Below, piece after piece: positions 33,569 to 45,417 of a stretch of 64,000 nucleotides of DNA (positions are counted from its first letter, which is position 1; each line of letters opens with the position of its first letter). The stretch is from Mastigamoeba balamuthi (lineage: Eukaryota; Evosea; Mastigamoebida; Mastigamoebidae): NCBI GenBank assembly GCA_902651635.1, contig CACRSC010000006.1, positions 270,530 through 334,529 of the forward strand, given 5' to 3'. Both the position numbers and the translations under genes were made by a program. A model generated the notes under the pieces. The model did not search any database. It saw nothing but the letters and a program-made list of their open reading frames with translations, and had not been told where the DNA came from.

Positions 33569-35265
33569 ATGCCACGCACCGGCATCGCCGAGCTCCCGGA
33601 GCTCCCGTGGGGGTCGCACCTCTTTCTCGTGCACTGCGGGGCTGCCGGTGCGCCTCGTCGCTCTGCTCTCCCTCGGCGTCGGTCAGTTTCGCGTGCCGTC
33701 TCACGTTATATTATTCGCTCTATTTGTCCGTCCGCCTCTCGTCGGGTGTGCTCCTCGCACGACGCGCAGATGCAGCGGACATCTGGGTGCCGTATCTCAA
33801 GGAGGGCCTGCTGAGCGGCGACAAGTGCGTCGCCCTAGTCGACGGCAACCTGCGCGAGTACGTGCGCCAGCGGCTGGCGCGCGACAACGAGATACCGAGC
33901 AACCTCCTCGAGACTGCCCTAACTTGGGACAGCGCCATTCCGTACAATCCACACAAAACCGTGCGTCCCGGCCGATCAACTCCCCCCGTCGACATCTTTT
34001 TTTCGCGCCCTCTAACAACAGTTGCTCGTCAGGCGCCCGACGAGCCGATCAAGGCGCTGGAGAAGTTGTGCCGGCTGACGGACGACGGCAAGTTCCGCGG
34101 CCTGCGCGTGGCCGGCGAGGCGCTGTGGGGCCCGCACGCGTCGGAGGAGTGCCTGATCGACGTCTGCTGCCCGTTCGAGCGCTCCATGTGGATGTGCTCG
34201 TACCACGTCAAGTTCCTGCCGCTGCTCAGCGACATGGCCCACGTCAGCGCCACGCACAGCGCCGGCGTCGTCCGCCTCGGCGCCTCTGCCGCGCGCCACG
34301 TCGTCCGCCGCGCGGCGCCCTTCCCCACGCCCGACTGCGTGGCGCTGCTGCCCTGCGCGGGCTGCCAGCCGCCCGACAGCAAACTCGCGCGCCTCGCGGC
34401 CTCGCTCTGCATCGCCGCCGGGGCCGCCGCCGCCAGCTTCGCCTCGCGCGGGCGCACCGACAGGGACTTCGCGTGGCGCGACCCCGCGGCGGCCGGCGAG
34501 CTGGCGGCTGCGGAGCGCCGCGAGGTTTTCGTGCAGCCGCCCGGAGTCGTCGAGGTCGCGTGGGCGGCGGGCGCGGGCGGCGACGGCGACGACAACGAGG
34601 CGCGCGCGCGGCGGGCGGCGCTGGCGGACCGCCTCTGCACGGTCGTCGCGACGTGGCTGTCGATGCACGTCGAGGAGGAGGGCGCGCCGCAGTCGTGCTC
34701 GACGACGGTGCTGCCCGTCGCGACGGTCGTCTCGGCAGAGTTCGCGGGCTTTGACGAGCTCGCCGAGTCGATGGACGGCGCCGACGTCGTCAAGGCGCTG
34801 CACACGCTGCTGGCGCGCTGGGCCGTCGAGGGCGAGCGCCTGCGGCTGACCACCGTGGCGTCGGGCCCGCACATGGTCCGCGTCGTCGGCGCGCCCGCGC
34901 TCCCCGGCGGCGACGACCGCCACACGGACAGCTGCGTGCGCTACGTCAAGACGATGCTCGAGTCGGTCCGCGAGTACAACGCCGAGCACGGCACGACCGT
35001 CGCGGTGCGCGCCGGCATCGCGCGCGGGCCGGTCACGATGTCCAAGCCGTGCAGCACCGCCGAGCTCTGCGCGTGGGGGCCCGCGGCGACGGCCTCGAGG
35101 CGGCTGATGCGCGGCACCGGGGAGAACACCTGCGCCGTCGCCAGAAAGACCGCGGACACCGTCGAGGACGCGGGCCTCGCCGAGCTGCTGCGCGGCGCGT
35201 TCGTGCAGAGCGCGCTCGACGCTGTCGTGCTGTCGGACTTGGGCCTCACAGCCACCGCGGACTGA
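33569..35265 (+). CDS. MEDS sensory domain fused to a degenerate class III nucleotide-cyclase-like domain
   Basis: Exons 33569-33647, 33770-33960 and 34033-35265 join in frame to 500 residues. Residues ~1-200 resemble the MEDS (DcmR sensory) domain of bacterial and archaeal signalling proteins: WGSHLFLVHCGAAG, DIWVPYLKEGLLSGDKCVAL, then FRGLRVAGEALWG and CLIDVCCPFERSMW. Residues ~310-490 follow a class III cyclase layout: VATVVSAEFAGFDELAESM, LTTVASGPHMVRVVGAPALP, VAVRAGIARGPVTM and ELCAWGPAATASRRLM. The first metal-binding Asp appears as Glu, and the second (normally in IGDAY) is missing, so catalysis is unlikely. MEDS domains in eukaryotes are unusual, and the gene may come from prokaryotic transfer followed by intron gain. 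Confidence 0.7.
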
Positions 35266-35425
35266 TGGGCGGCCGCGGCCACCACCCCTCCCTCTATGTA
35301 TACGCAAACACCTTTTTGATTAATGCAAAACGCAAGCCGCGAACTACGAGACACAGTTGCGTAGAAAACCGTTACGAGCCTGTTCAGCTTGGCTGTGATG
35401 TTTGGGGGTGTGGAGTGCTACAGAA

Positions 35426-36931
35426 CTAACGCTTGCTCTCGGTGGTGATGATGGCCGTGCCGTCTGGCTGCTGCTCCTGCTGCTCTGCGGGCTTCTCGAG
35501 GGTGACGTCCTGCAGCTCGACGGTGGTCGCCATCGGGACGCTGGTCTTCTTCCTCGAGGGCAGGACCCCGGACTTGATGTCCTCTGTGACGAGGATGACG
35601 TAGCACACGGCCATCACAGCGACCAGCGCCAGCATGATGATGGCCCACAAGCGGACAGAGACGAAAGGCGTGACGAACATGGTGACGGCAGTGAAGATGG
35701 GCCACACCATACGGTAGATCGAGTAGGCCCCCTCGACGTCCCCGAACGCGCAGCTCAGCGTCGGGGCCAGCGCCCCGGACCAGATGCTCGCCTCGCCCAG
35801 CGCCAGGCACAGGTACGCCACGTAGCACAGCCACGGGCGGGCGACGGGGTCGAAGAAGCACACGCTGGTGAGCGACACCGTGTAGGCCAGCCACGAGAAC
35901 CCCACGACGATCCTGCGGTCGATCAGGTCCGCGAGGAGGCCCCCGCCGAACTGGATGGAGACCTTGAGGACGTAGTTGGCGGTCCAGACGAGGCCTGCGA
36001 GCTGCGGGCCCAGTATGGGGTTGAGCCTGCCGGCGTAGAACGGGGGCAGGCAGCCCATCATGATCATCGCGGGGAGCACCAGCAGGACCCTGCGCTGCTT
36101 GAGCATCGAGAGGACGCCAACGAGCCTCCTGAGCTGGTCGCCCAGCGTCCTCTTCTGGCCCGGCCTCGCGGACCCGACGGTCGTGCTCGGGAACGGCCGC
36201 ACGAAGACGAGCATCACGAGCGGGGCTGCGATCGAGACGGCGCAGCAGACGAACGTGGTGCGCAGCGGGACGTTGAAGCGCGTGAGCAGGCCCGTCAGCA
36301 GGTTGCCGATGAGGAACCCCGTGTTGGCGATGGTCCAGAACAGCCCCAGAATCCTCCCCATCGTGCGCTTGGTCCCGCACTTGGTGACATAGGAGCTCTG
36401 CGAGTTGAAGAAGAGCGACTGCGAGGCGCCGAGCGCAGGGGAGACGGCCACCATCGCCCAGCCGCTCTTGGTCGCCGTCACGCCCGAGTACGCGGCGAAC
36501 CCCGCGGCGCTGACGGCGATGGAGACGCGGACGCCGAACTTCTCGAGGAAGAGGATGCTGAGGACGCTGACCGACGCCATCGAGACGTGCAGCAGGCCCA
36601 TCGACACGTAGCTCAGCGTGCCGGGCACCAGCGTCGTGGCGAACGACCACGCGACCGACCACGGGATGTGTATCGCCATGTAGATGACCGCGAGGTACAC
36701 GCAGCGGCCCCAGTACGACCGCTGCTCCTCCTCGGCAGCCTGGGCGCCAACGGCGGCCACCGCGGCCGGTGAGGTCAGCGGCTCAGCAGGGTCAGATGAT
36801 TCCGTGGCGCCATCGTGATCGCGGGGCGTCTCCTGCTCCGCGACCCCGTCCTCCTGCGCGGCGGGCTCCTCGGGGGGCTCCACGGGCTCGGAGCCCGGCG
36901 ATTTCGGCGACAGCTCACGGCCACTGGGCAT
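35426..36931 (-). CDS. UNC93-like major facilitator superfamily protein
   Basis: Single exon, 501 residues from the ATG at 36931. A ~90-residue acidic, Pro-rich N-terminus precedes about 11-12 hydrophobic segments. UNC93 features include [13 protein letters not shown] with [20 protein letters not shown] after the fourth-fifth helix, and a late helix [20 protein letters not shown]. The C-terminal tail is charged ([15 protein letters not shown]). UNC93 proteins act as trafficking chaperones or channel regulators (UNC93B1 for Toll-like receptors, unc-93 for K+ channels); substrate transport is not established for most members. Coding is intronless, unlike neighbours. Confidence 0.75.
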   Translation of the reverse strand: MPSGRELSPKSPGSEPVEPPEEPAAQEDGVAEQETPRDHDGATESSDPAEPLTSPAAVAAVGAQAAEEEQRSYWGRCVYLAVIYMAIHIPWSVAWSFATTLVPGTLSYVSMGLLHVSMASVSVLSILFLEKFGVRVSIAVSAAGFAAYSGVTATKSGWAMVAVSPALGASQSLFFNSQSSYVTKCGTKRTMGRILGLFWTIANTGFLIGNLLTGLLTRFNVPLRTTFVCCAVSIAAPLVMLVFVRPFPSTTVGSARPGQKRTLGDQLRRLVGVLSMLKQRRVLLVLPAMIMMGCLPPFYAGRLNPILGPQLAGLVWTANYVLKVSIQFGGGLLADLIDRRIVVGFSWLAYTVSLTSVCFFDPVARPWLCYVAYLCLALGEASIWSGALAPTLSCAFGDVEGAYSIYRMVWPIFTAVTMFVTPFVSVRLWAIIMLALVAVMAVCYVILVTEDIKSGVLPSRKKTSVPMATTVELQDVTLEKPAEQQEQQPDGTAIITTESKR

Positions 36932-36967
36932 CGCGCGCTCTTGGGTTTTGGAGCAGCAGATCGCCAC

Positions 36968-37409
36968 CCTCCGCGTGTGCCTGTGTGAAGCTTAGCAAAA
37001 AGCCCTTGACAATCTCTCTGGGGAACCTCCTGACTGCACCTCCCTCCACCTGCCTTCCGCGTGTCATTCAGGGAAATTTCCTCTCTCCAGCCGCGGGCGT
37101 CTTCGGTGGGCTCCGCGCCTGCTTGCCCTGCCTCCATGGCATGCGACCCCTGAGGGCGTGCACACTGTACCGTCCGGAGGTCCGGGGTGACTGCAGAGCA
37201 TGCCTCAGACCCAGTTTCTGATCTCCAATTTCTTGCCCGCATTGGATTTACTTGATCATTAATATCAGTTTTTGCGATAGCAGCGAGAAGGTGGGAACCA
37301 GCGGATCGGGAGTGCGACCACACGCCTCGCAGTGTCGCAACTGGATTGGGCTCTGGTCTGACCCGAGAAAAGGCGTTGCAATACGTTTGATTCTCGTTGA
37401 TGTTCGAGC
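36968..37409. other. Intergenic stretch
   Basis: Between the start of the UNC93-like gene and the stop of the carboxylase gene (both minus). No gene, repeat or RNA recognised. Confidence 0.4.
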
Positions 37410-39482
37410 TCAAAGCCTGAAAACACCAAACGAGAGGTCGTTGCGTGGCACTGCAGAGGACGCGCCGTACGAGGCGCCCTGCTCGATGGCAGCCAGGGCC
37501 AGGGCCAGGACGTTGCGTGTCTGGCCCGGCTCGATGACGCCGTCGTCCCACAGGCGCGCCGTCGAGTACACGGCGCTGCCCTCGGCCTCGTACTTGTCCA
37601 GTATGGGCTGCTTGAACTTGGCCTCGTCCGCCTCTGCCCACTGCGTGCCGGCCTTCTCCATGGCGTCGCGCTTGATGGTAGCGAGCACGCTGGCCGCCTG
37701 CTCGCCGCCCATGACGGAGATGCGCGCGTTGGGCCACATCCACAGGAACCTCGGCGACATGCACCGGCCGCACATGGCGTAGTTGCCCGCGCCGAAGCTC
37801 CCGCCGATGACGACCGTCAGCTTGGGCACCTTGGCGCACGCGACGGCCGTGACGAGCTTGGCCCCGTCCTTGGCGATGCCCCCGCCCTCGTACTTCTTCC
37901 CCACCATGAACCCTGAGACACATGGGACACAGCACGCGGGCGAGCGCACACAGAGAGGGGTAGTGAGCAACACAGGACAAGGAGGGGGGCAAGGCACCAG
38001 TGATGTTCTGGAAGAAGACGATGGGGATGCCCCTCTGGTCGCACAGCTGCACAAAGTGCGCTGCCTTGAGGGCGCTCTCCGAGTAGAGGATCCCGTTGTT
38101 CGCGATGACCCCGACAGTCCTGCCACCGATCCTCCCGACGCCCGTGACGATCTGCCAGCGGGGCCAAGGCCACTGAGCGCCCCGAGAGGACCCGCTGCCG
38201 CCGTCGGCCGAGCAGGGCGAGAGCGGCGGGCGCGTACGGTGGTCCCGTAGAGCTCCTTGAACTCGTGGAACTTGCTGCCGTCGAGGACGCGGGCGAGCAC
38301 GTCGCGCACGTCAAACGACTTCTTGAGGTCCGTCGGCGCGATGTCGTTGAGCTCCTCGGGGTCCAGCAGCGGCGCCTCCGACCGCGCCAGCTCCCCCGCG
38401 GCCCCTCCGGGTGCCGGCAGCCCGCTGACGATCCTGCGCGCGATGGCGAGCGCGTGGGCGTCGCTGTAGGCCATGTGGTCGCAGACGCCCGACGTGCGGC
38501 AGTGCAGGTCGGCCCCGCCGAGCTCGTCCGCGGTGACGACCTCGCCCGTCGAGGCCTTGACGAGCGGGGGGCCGCCGAGGAAGACGGTGCCGTTGCCCTT
38601 GACGATGACGCTCTCGTCTGCCATCGCGGGCACGTAGGCGCCGCCCGCCGTGCACGAGCCCATCACGACGGCGATCTGCGGTATGCGCATCGACGACATG
38701 ACGGCCTGGTTGTAGAAGATCCTGCCGAAGTGGTCCCTGTCGGGGAACACCTGCGCGCAGTAATTTTCCCCCACCACGACATTAAGTAAATCAATTGAAT
38801 TGCAGATAAAATGAAGCGCCAAAGGGAAGTCGACAGAAACAGAGAGGTTGGGGGGCTGCGGGGGGGACGTGCGTCCGACTGGAGCGGGAGGAAGGCCCCG
38901 CCGCTGTCGACGAGGTAGACGCAGGGCAGGCGGTTGTGCATGGCGATCTCCTGCGCGCGCAGGTGCTTCTTGACGGTGATGGGCGTGTAGGCGCCGCCCT
39001 TGACCGTCGCGTCGTTGGCGACGACGACGACGCAGCGCCCGTGCACCACGCCCACCCCCGTCACGATGCCCGCGCTTCGCGACACGTCGTCGGGCTTGCG
39101 GCCCAGCTTCACGTCCTCGCCCGCCAGCGCGCTCAGCTCCAGGAACGCGCTGCGCTCGTCCAGCAGCGCTCCCACGCGCTCCCTGGCCACCAGCTGCCCT
39201 CAGCCGACGGTTAACACACGGTTTTCACCGACTCACCGTCCCGGCTTACACGAGCGCCCCGCTGTCCGCCCGCGGAACCGACCAGAAACGCGGGCGCGGA
39301 GAGAGAGATGCGGCGGAGACGCGTGCCTTGCCGCGCGACTTGTGGCGCGCCACCGCCTCAGGGCCGCCGCCAGCCTCGGCGCGGCTGGTGCGCTGCCGCA
39401 GGTCCGACAGCAGCTCGCGCATGCGCGAGGCGTTGGCCTTGTACTCGGCGCCGCGCCTGTCGATGCTCGAGCGCAGGATCAT
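37410..39482 (-). CDS. MCCC2: Methylcrotonoyl-CoA carboxylase beta subunit (mitochondrial leucine breakdown)
   Basis: Exons from the ATG at 39482 to the stop at 37410. Family blocks in order: [35 protein letters not shown], then [127 protein letters not shown] and the terminal [20 protein letters not shown]. It carboxylates 3-methylcrotonyl-CoA using the biotin of the alpha subunit, the fourth step of leucine degradation in the mitochondrial matrix. Its presence implies an aerobic-type mitochondrion. Intron 1 has a GC donor (GGCAAG|GCACGC) and joins in frame to CTGGTGGCC. No convincing transit peptide precedes the domain, so an upstream exon may be missing. Confidence 0.9.
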
Positions 39483-40560
39483 CGCGTAGCACGCGCGTGT
39501 GAGGATTTAAAAACAAAATCAATTCCTTGGCCAAGAAAATCAAAAGCACGATATTTGACACGTGGCAGATTCCCGGGACCCTCTTTCCTTTGTGCACAAG
39601 GCCTTGGCGGGATATTTACACAGCGCCCTCAACTTCAGTGGTACTGCTCACCCACCCACCAATCCTCTTCTCGGTGCTCTGCCATGCACTTTTGGCGTCT
39701 TCCCGTCGTCCCCTCTGAGCGCTCTGTTGCGCAACCTTCTTTCTGTTCACAGAATTGTCACACGGTCAACCACTGGTCTTTCTCCTCACATGCATCCTCT
39801 TGGGCCTTCTCTGCTTCTTTCTCATGTTGCTCAGATAACAGATCAAGGAATTTTTTTCCCTTGTGAACATTACTGATTGTCTGTACTGCTAATCCTGCAA
39901 ACAATATCTCTGTTTTAATTTATTTTTCGATTTATTTCTGATATGAAAACAACTGTGATGACAGTAGTAATAGAAGACTCTTTGAATATCTAACTTATTT
40001 AGAGAGAAAATTATAATGTGAAACAGAGCCAGATAATTGTTGTTGTTATGGAATTAAATGCTAGTTGTAGCAATTGATATTTCAAACATGTATTTAGTGG
40101 AATCCTTGCAAATCTGTAAAGATATTTCAAGTGAACACCAGGTTTTTACGGAATGACATAATTAATTGCCAATCCTCTGCTATGTGTCATAAAGCCCAAG
40201 GACTGCATTGTATTTTTGCTAAATCACTACTCTAAGAGCAGAACAGTCACTCCTAATAATCACAGCCACATGTTCTCAAACTTGCTCTCAGAGCTGCCTA
40301 CATGAAAGCTGACATGGAACATCCTCTGTCTAGTCATCATCTTGAAGTCAAGAACTGCCTTACATTCAATGTGAAAACATCTGGAACTTAATGCTCTTAC
40401 AGGTCACATAAAACTTTTGGTCATCACTGAAAAGTGTAAGAAAAAATACTTATTACCACATTACGTGCATTACATGCAAAAGGGACACAATTCCAGGGGA
40501 GAAAAACCCCCCTTTAAAATTCAAACCACTAAGTACAGGAAGGGAAAGAGGGAACAAGGG
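39483..40560. other. AT-rich intergenic stretch at the start of the transposon island
   Basis: Composition drops from GC-rich to AT-rich at about 39510-39900. Only short open frames; no domain or RNA gene recognised. Confidence 0.45.
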
Positions 40561-40564
40561 GAGG

Positions 40565-40921
40565 GAGGGCAAACACACCTTTCTGCCCAGGCTCTTGCGG
40601 GGGGCCTGGGCCTCCTCAGATGTAGAGCTCCCCACACTGCTGCTGGGGGGGCTCCTGCTTGGGCTCGTGCTCCGGTGGCGATGGCAGCCACTGCACTGCC
40701 TCGCCGCCCACTCCTCCTTGTCCTTACACTGCCCACCTGTGGNAGGGAGGGCAAACACACCTTTCTGCCCAGGCTCTTGCGGGGGGCCTGGGCCTCCTCA
40801 GATGTAGAGCTCCCCACACTGCTGCTGGGGGGGCTCCTGCTTGGGCTCGTGCTCCGGTGGCGATGGCAGCCACTGCACTGCCTCGCCGCCCACTCCTCCT
40901 TGTCCTTACACTGCCCACCTG
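40565..40921. repeat. Exact direct duplication of ~178 bases around a single N
   Basis: The 178 bases ending in CACCTGTGG before the N at 40743 are repeated immediately after it (40744-40921). This pattern suggests two overlapping contig ends joined without merging, so the duplication is probably an assembly artefact. Confidence 0.85.
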
Positions 40922-40929
40922 TGGTACTT

Positions 40930-41670
40930 GTAGTCACTGTGCTGCTGTCAGCATTGCAGTTGCAGCTCCTCCTTCAGCTGCTCCTGTGACGTTTTTTCAT
41001 TAGTTTTTGCAAGAAGAAACAGGGGGGCAGGAGAGGGAGAAAAATGCACTGTCATTTCCCGGAATCCTGAGTGTAGCACATTAACAATGGCGGCAACCAT
41101 GCCATCACCCCACTGGTACTGCTGGTGCAGCAGGTACTGCAGGGGCAGCACCCCCCATTTCCAGGGGCACACAAACCTGTGAAAAACAGGGGGGGGGAAC
41201 AGGGAAAAAACATTTAAAACTGGGAAAAATAGCAAAAATGAGAGAGGGCTGAATAAAGGGCAGGGAGGGTAACAGGAGGGCAGTACGCACCCTGCCCAAC
41301 TCCTCCACGAGGTGCTGCATCTGGGCCTCTGTCAATTCGGGGACCGGCAAGTCTTTCTTGCCTGTCCACCACGAATTGTGCATATTCTGCAAGGAGGAAG
41401 AGGGAGAGGGGGGGATCAGTGAAGGGAAAACAGGGGGGAGGGGGGGAAAGGGGACTCAAGGGGAACGAAGGGGAAGCAGGGGAGGAAGCATGCACCTTCA
41501 GGTCCTTGGCGTCGCACCAGATGACCAGCAGTGCCCAGGCACACAGCTGCCAGTCAGTCGGCTCCCATTTAAACTTCAGGCTGTAGAGCACAGTCATGTA
41601 CTCAGTGACAGCACACACAAGAGTGTGTAGGCTGTCGCCTTTCCATGGCCATGCAGCAGCAGCTGGGAAG
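40930..41670 (-). CDS. Short-exon gene of unknown function in the transposon island
   Basis: On the minus strand, three or four exons are separated by pyrimidine-rich introns. One encodes WPWKGDSLHTLVCAVTEYMT through WALLVIWCDAKDLK (about 41670-41490), the next HNSWWTGKKDLPVPELTEAQ (about 41390-41290), then FVCPWKWGVLPLQYLLHQQY with GDGMVAAIVNVLHSGFREMT (about 41175-41050), then a KTNEKTSQEQLKEELQLQC tail. Acceptors are TTCCCAG, CTTGCAG and TTCACAG. No family recognised. It may be an accessory transposon protein or an unrelated gene. Confidence 0.4.
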
Positions 41671-41959
41671 AGTAGCACGGTGCACACAGGCAGGGGCGGG
41701 GGGTGGAAGGAGGGGGTGCAGACATGCATGAGTTGTGCTTGTTGATGCAAGGGGGAGTAGAGAGTGTTTTTAAGGTGTCAGAAAAATTGGGCTAAGTGCA
41801 TCATCACATGACTTGATTTTAAGCGAAAAAACCGAGAAAAACGGCAATGTCACATAGCGTCAATCATGTCACGCACTGCATGCACATAAAACGCATTTTG
41901 CACTTGTATCTCATTTATTCAGTCATTAAATACACATTCAGCACATGCATTGCTACATA

Positions 41960-43175
41960 CACTGCACTCACCAAAAGCCCAGCCAACCTACTTGCCAAAA
42001 ATCCAGCCAACCAACATGGTCAAGTCCCAGAACAACCCCATCATTGCTGCAAATATTGCCAGGCAGCAGCGTCTTCTGCATAAGCTGCATAAGTCCATTG
42101 CCAAAGCATGCTGGGGATACCCTGTCCAATCTCTGGAACGGGTATTTCAGTGTTATGGAGGGCCAGACACCCCCTTCAAGAAGCTGAAAGACCTGCTGGA
42201 CCGCTGCTATACTTCAAACACTATGGAGTGCTTGCCTCTGAGACGTCCCTGAAGGCTCCCGACCCAAGCAACTTCTGGCACATGATGGCTCAATGCTGGC
42301 TCTACCTGGCAGAGCATGTCAACAAGATGGAGGTAAGGCCCAAACATCACACAACACAATGGTTATTTCATCTGAATGAAATCAGCATCAATTCACCATT
42401 AAATCAATTGATAATTTCAGGGCAAGCATGTACTCATATGCCAATTTATTCTAAAAAATGAAAACGTGCATTTATCAATTCAATTGCCTTATTATAAATG
42501 CATTAACCTGATAACTTATTTTCGAAAAATTGCACAGAGTGTCTGGAATGCCCAGACTTCTGAGGCCAACAGGCTTCCACCACCCTGGTCTCGTATGATC
42601 CACGGGTCTGTGGATGTCAAGGCCATTGACATCTCACGGCCCAGCAAGAAGCAGGACAAGTTCTACAACAGCAAGTACAAGGGTCACGTGGTGAAGATAC
42701 AGGTGGTGGTCAACAACCAGGGCATCCCCATGGACGTTCAAGGGTTGTATGAGGGGGTTTGCCACGACCTGAAGATCTGGCAGAGCTCAGCTCCAGGCAT
42801 GGAACAGCAAGGGACACAGCTGCTGGCAGACAATGCCTATGTCAGTGTCCCAAGCAGTGAGCTGCTGACCCCCTTCAAGCACGCCTCTCTGTTGACTCTA
42901 TCAATGGAAGGCGAAGAAAACTGCACTGAAGTACACCAGGTTCGAATGCCAGTGGAACCAAGTTCACAGGTGCTGAAGAAGCAGGGTAGAGCACTACCTG
43001 GGCTTCGTGTCCCGATTCAACATCGTGGGCAAGAAGTTCAAGGGGAAGAAGATGATGAGCAATGACCTGCTGAGGTCAGCCATCACAATCATCACTAATC
43101 TAGATGCCTGGTACCTCAGTGAGAACCCCCTGCACCGTATTCCCAGGGAGGCCTGGTTTCCCAGACCACCCCAGT
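41960..43175 (+). mobile_element. PIF/Harbinger-type transposase gene, degraded
   Basis: At 42535-42890 the translation fits a DDE_Tnp_4 (Harbinger) nuclease: RMIHGSVDVKAIDISRPSKK, then FYNSKYKGHVVKIQVVVNNQ, GVCHDLKIWQSSAPG and QLLADNAYVSV. The spacing of the acidic residues (GSVDVK, CHDLKIW) fits the family. Upstream segments (IARQQRLLHKLHKSIAKACW and FWHMMAQCWLYLAEHVNKME) belong to the N-terminal part, split by an intron at about 42333-42537. The C-terminal end from about 42890 continues in changed frames (a FVSRFNIVGKKFKGKK-like piece near 43008-43055), so the copy appears inactive. Confidence 0.65.
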
Positions 43176-43420
43176 GAAAAAGCCAAAACAGAGGTTTGAC
43201 TTGGAAAAAAAAGACAGACCTCTGTGATGAATAATCACAAAAATGCACTAAATGCACTGAACTTTCACTACATGCGATTGTTAGTGCTATATGAGATGCA
43301 TTCGATGGAATTGCATCACTAATTTAGTGCTACAATCACTACTAGTGCAAATATCTCTTGAAAACATGGATATTATTAGCACGAAACAGGGATATTTCTG
43401 TAGAGGGGCCACCGCGGTGA
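43176..43420. other. Spacer between Harbinger and piggyBac elements
   Basis: AT-rich sequence without a recognisable feature. It changes to GC-richer at about 43405, which may mark the left edge of the piggyBac element. Confidence 0.35.
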
Positions 43421-45000
43421 ACACGCGATGTCACGCCACGAGATGCTCTCCCTCGTGGTGGACTATAACCACCAAGTCGAGGACGCTCGTGCCCGTGCTG
43501 ACGCTCGGGCTGCGGCAGTGGCGGAGGTGGCAGAGCCTCACCCCGCCACTCTGGTTGACCACTTTCATGTCCTAGAGGAGCAGCATTGGGTGAACGTCTC
43601 GCAGTGCATGATGGAGTCTGCAGTTCCTCTGGCAAACACTGTTCTTCCCCTACTCCCAGAATTGGGACCTCGTTCACCCGCTCTCTGCCCTCGCCCCTCG
43701 GTGCCAGGCGCCACACTGTTCTCTCTCTGTGCAGCCCTTTTTTGTAACACAGTGTGCGTGTGTGTTCCTCAACCAGATGGCCGCCTCCCTCCAAAGGCGC
43801 CTGGTCTGTCTTTTGGAAGCTCTTTCCAAGCGAGTTGCTTGCATACATGTCCGACTCGCTCACGAGAGGGCTCAATGATCACTGCGCTGGGCCACAAGGG
43901 CGCCGGGTCGAGGTCTCTGTCCAGGATGTCAGAGATCTTATCTGTCTCATTGTCCATATGGTGGGGCATGGGCCAAAGGTCGCCAGCAAGCTCTCGACAT
44001 ACCTGCACACCCGTGAGGGCCACACATCACTGAGGATCAATAAGAAGCGCTGGCAGCATGTTACTGCCCAGTTTTTCCAACTGGACAAGAGTCACCTTGC
44101 CAACCTCTTCTTGGTGTCGTACTTCCGGTTCTGGAATGTCTCGGGACTTCTCTGGCTTACACTTGATGAGAGCATGCTCGGGTTCCATGGCAATCTGCCA
44201 TTCACTGTCATCATCCCACGTAAGCCAACCCCTCAGGGGGCCCTCGTCTATGTCGTCTGTGCTATCTCCACTGCAGGTGGCCTTGCCAATCCCGTTGTTT
44301 CTCGTCCCGAACTTTTACGAGGGCAGCAGTGACAACAAGACACCCCTCACAATCCTCGTGCTGGTTTGCTCGTGGATTCGCCAGATGCAGCAGGATCGGT
44401 GGCTTCCAGACCCTGTCTGCCTCACTGCAGACATGGCATTTGGCAACCTCGAGATGCTCCAGAGGTACCACCCACACATCCTGTTCATCATGTCTGCGAA
44501 GGAGACGGACACGAAGACTGTGCTGGCAACACAGCTTGGCCATCTCGAGAGTCGTGCAGTGGCTCGAGGTTCAGTTGTTCAGGGGGTGTTTTCGGACGTG
44601 GTGCCCATGTACAACATGTCCACGTTCTTCAAGCCCATCAGTGTGCCCCGACCCGAGGTTCTCGCACCCTTGCTCTCCGTGGACACAGCGCGGATCCTTA
44701 CAGGCATTGAGCACGGCGACCTGTGTGTTATGGCAAAGAGGATGGGCCTATCAGTCTCAGGCTCTCACACAGCTGTGGTTGAGTGAATTGTTTGGGGTGA
44801 CTATGGAGACGAGAACCCACACTCAAAGAAAGCGGACCAGGTGGGCCCAAAATGCTGACGACCCTGCAGAAGCTGTGGCAGCAGCTCCGTCACCAGCTGT
44901 GGACAAGGTGGAGTCTGGGGACGAGTCCCCACCTGCTGGGGCAGGGTCTGGGGACGATTCCTCGCCCTCTGTCACTGAGACAAGCGCATCAGGGCTTAAG
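43421..45000 (+). mobile_element. piggyBac-like transposase, degraded
   Basis: The core at 43820-44340 fits DDE_Tnp_1_7: PSELLAYMSDSLTRGLND, INKKRWQHVTAQFFQLDKSH, WLTLDESMLGFHGNLPF (first catalytic Asp), IIPRKPTPQGALVYVVC. The frame then shifts by one near 44290, and the homology continues as PIPLFLVPNFYEGSSDNKTP, VCLTADMAFGNLEMLQRY (second Asp) and HILFIMSAKETDTKTV. The frame break makes it probably non-functional unless it is a sequencing error. Sequence near the end is duplicated by an assembly join at 45003. Confidence 0.7.
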
Positions 45001-45398
45001 TGNTGTACAACATGTCCACGTTCTTCAAGCCCATCAGTGTGCCCCGACCCGAGGTTCTCGCACCCTTGCTCTCCGTGGACACAGCGCGGATCCTTACAGG
45101 CATTGAGCACGGCGACCTGTGTGTTATGGCAAAGAGGATGGGCCTATCAGTCTCAGGCTCTCACACAGCTGTGGTTGAGTGAATTGTTTGGGGTGACTAT
45201 GGAGACGAGAACCCACACTCAAAGAAAGCGGACCAGGTGGGCCCAAAATGCTGACGACCCTGCAGAAGCTGTGGCAGCAGCTCCGTCACCAGCTGTGGAC
45301 AAGGTGGAGTCTGGGGACGAGTCCCCACCTGCTGGGGCAGGGTCTGGGGACGATTCCTCGCCCTCTGTCACTGAGACAAGCGCATCAGGGCTTAAGTG
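44608..45398. repeat. Exact direct duplication of ~395 bases around a single N
   Basis: Bases 44608-45002 (from TGTACAACATGTCCACG to GGGCTTAAGTG) recur from 45004 to 45398 after the N at 45003, then diverge. As at 40743, this looks like unmerged overlapping contig ends. Confidence 0.85.
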
Positions 45399-45417
45399 AT
45401 CATCTCACTCACACACT

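Noticed and set aside
33569-35265. Active adenylyl or guanylyl cyclase
   Set aside because: The second metal-binding Asp and other catalytic residues are not present, so I describe it as cyclase-like only.
40565-40921. Genuine tandem duplication
   Set aside because: The copies are exact and meet at a single N, which is better explained by unmerged contig overlap.
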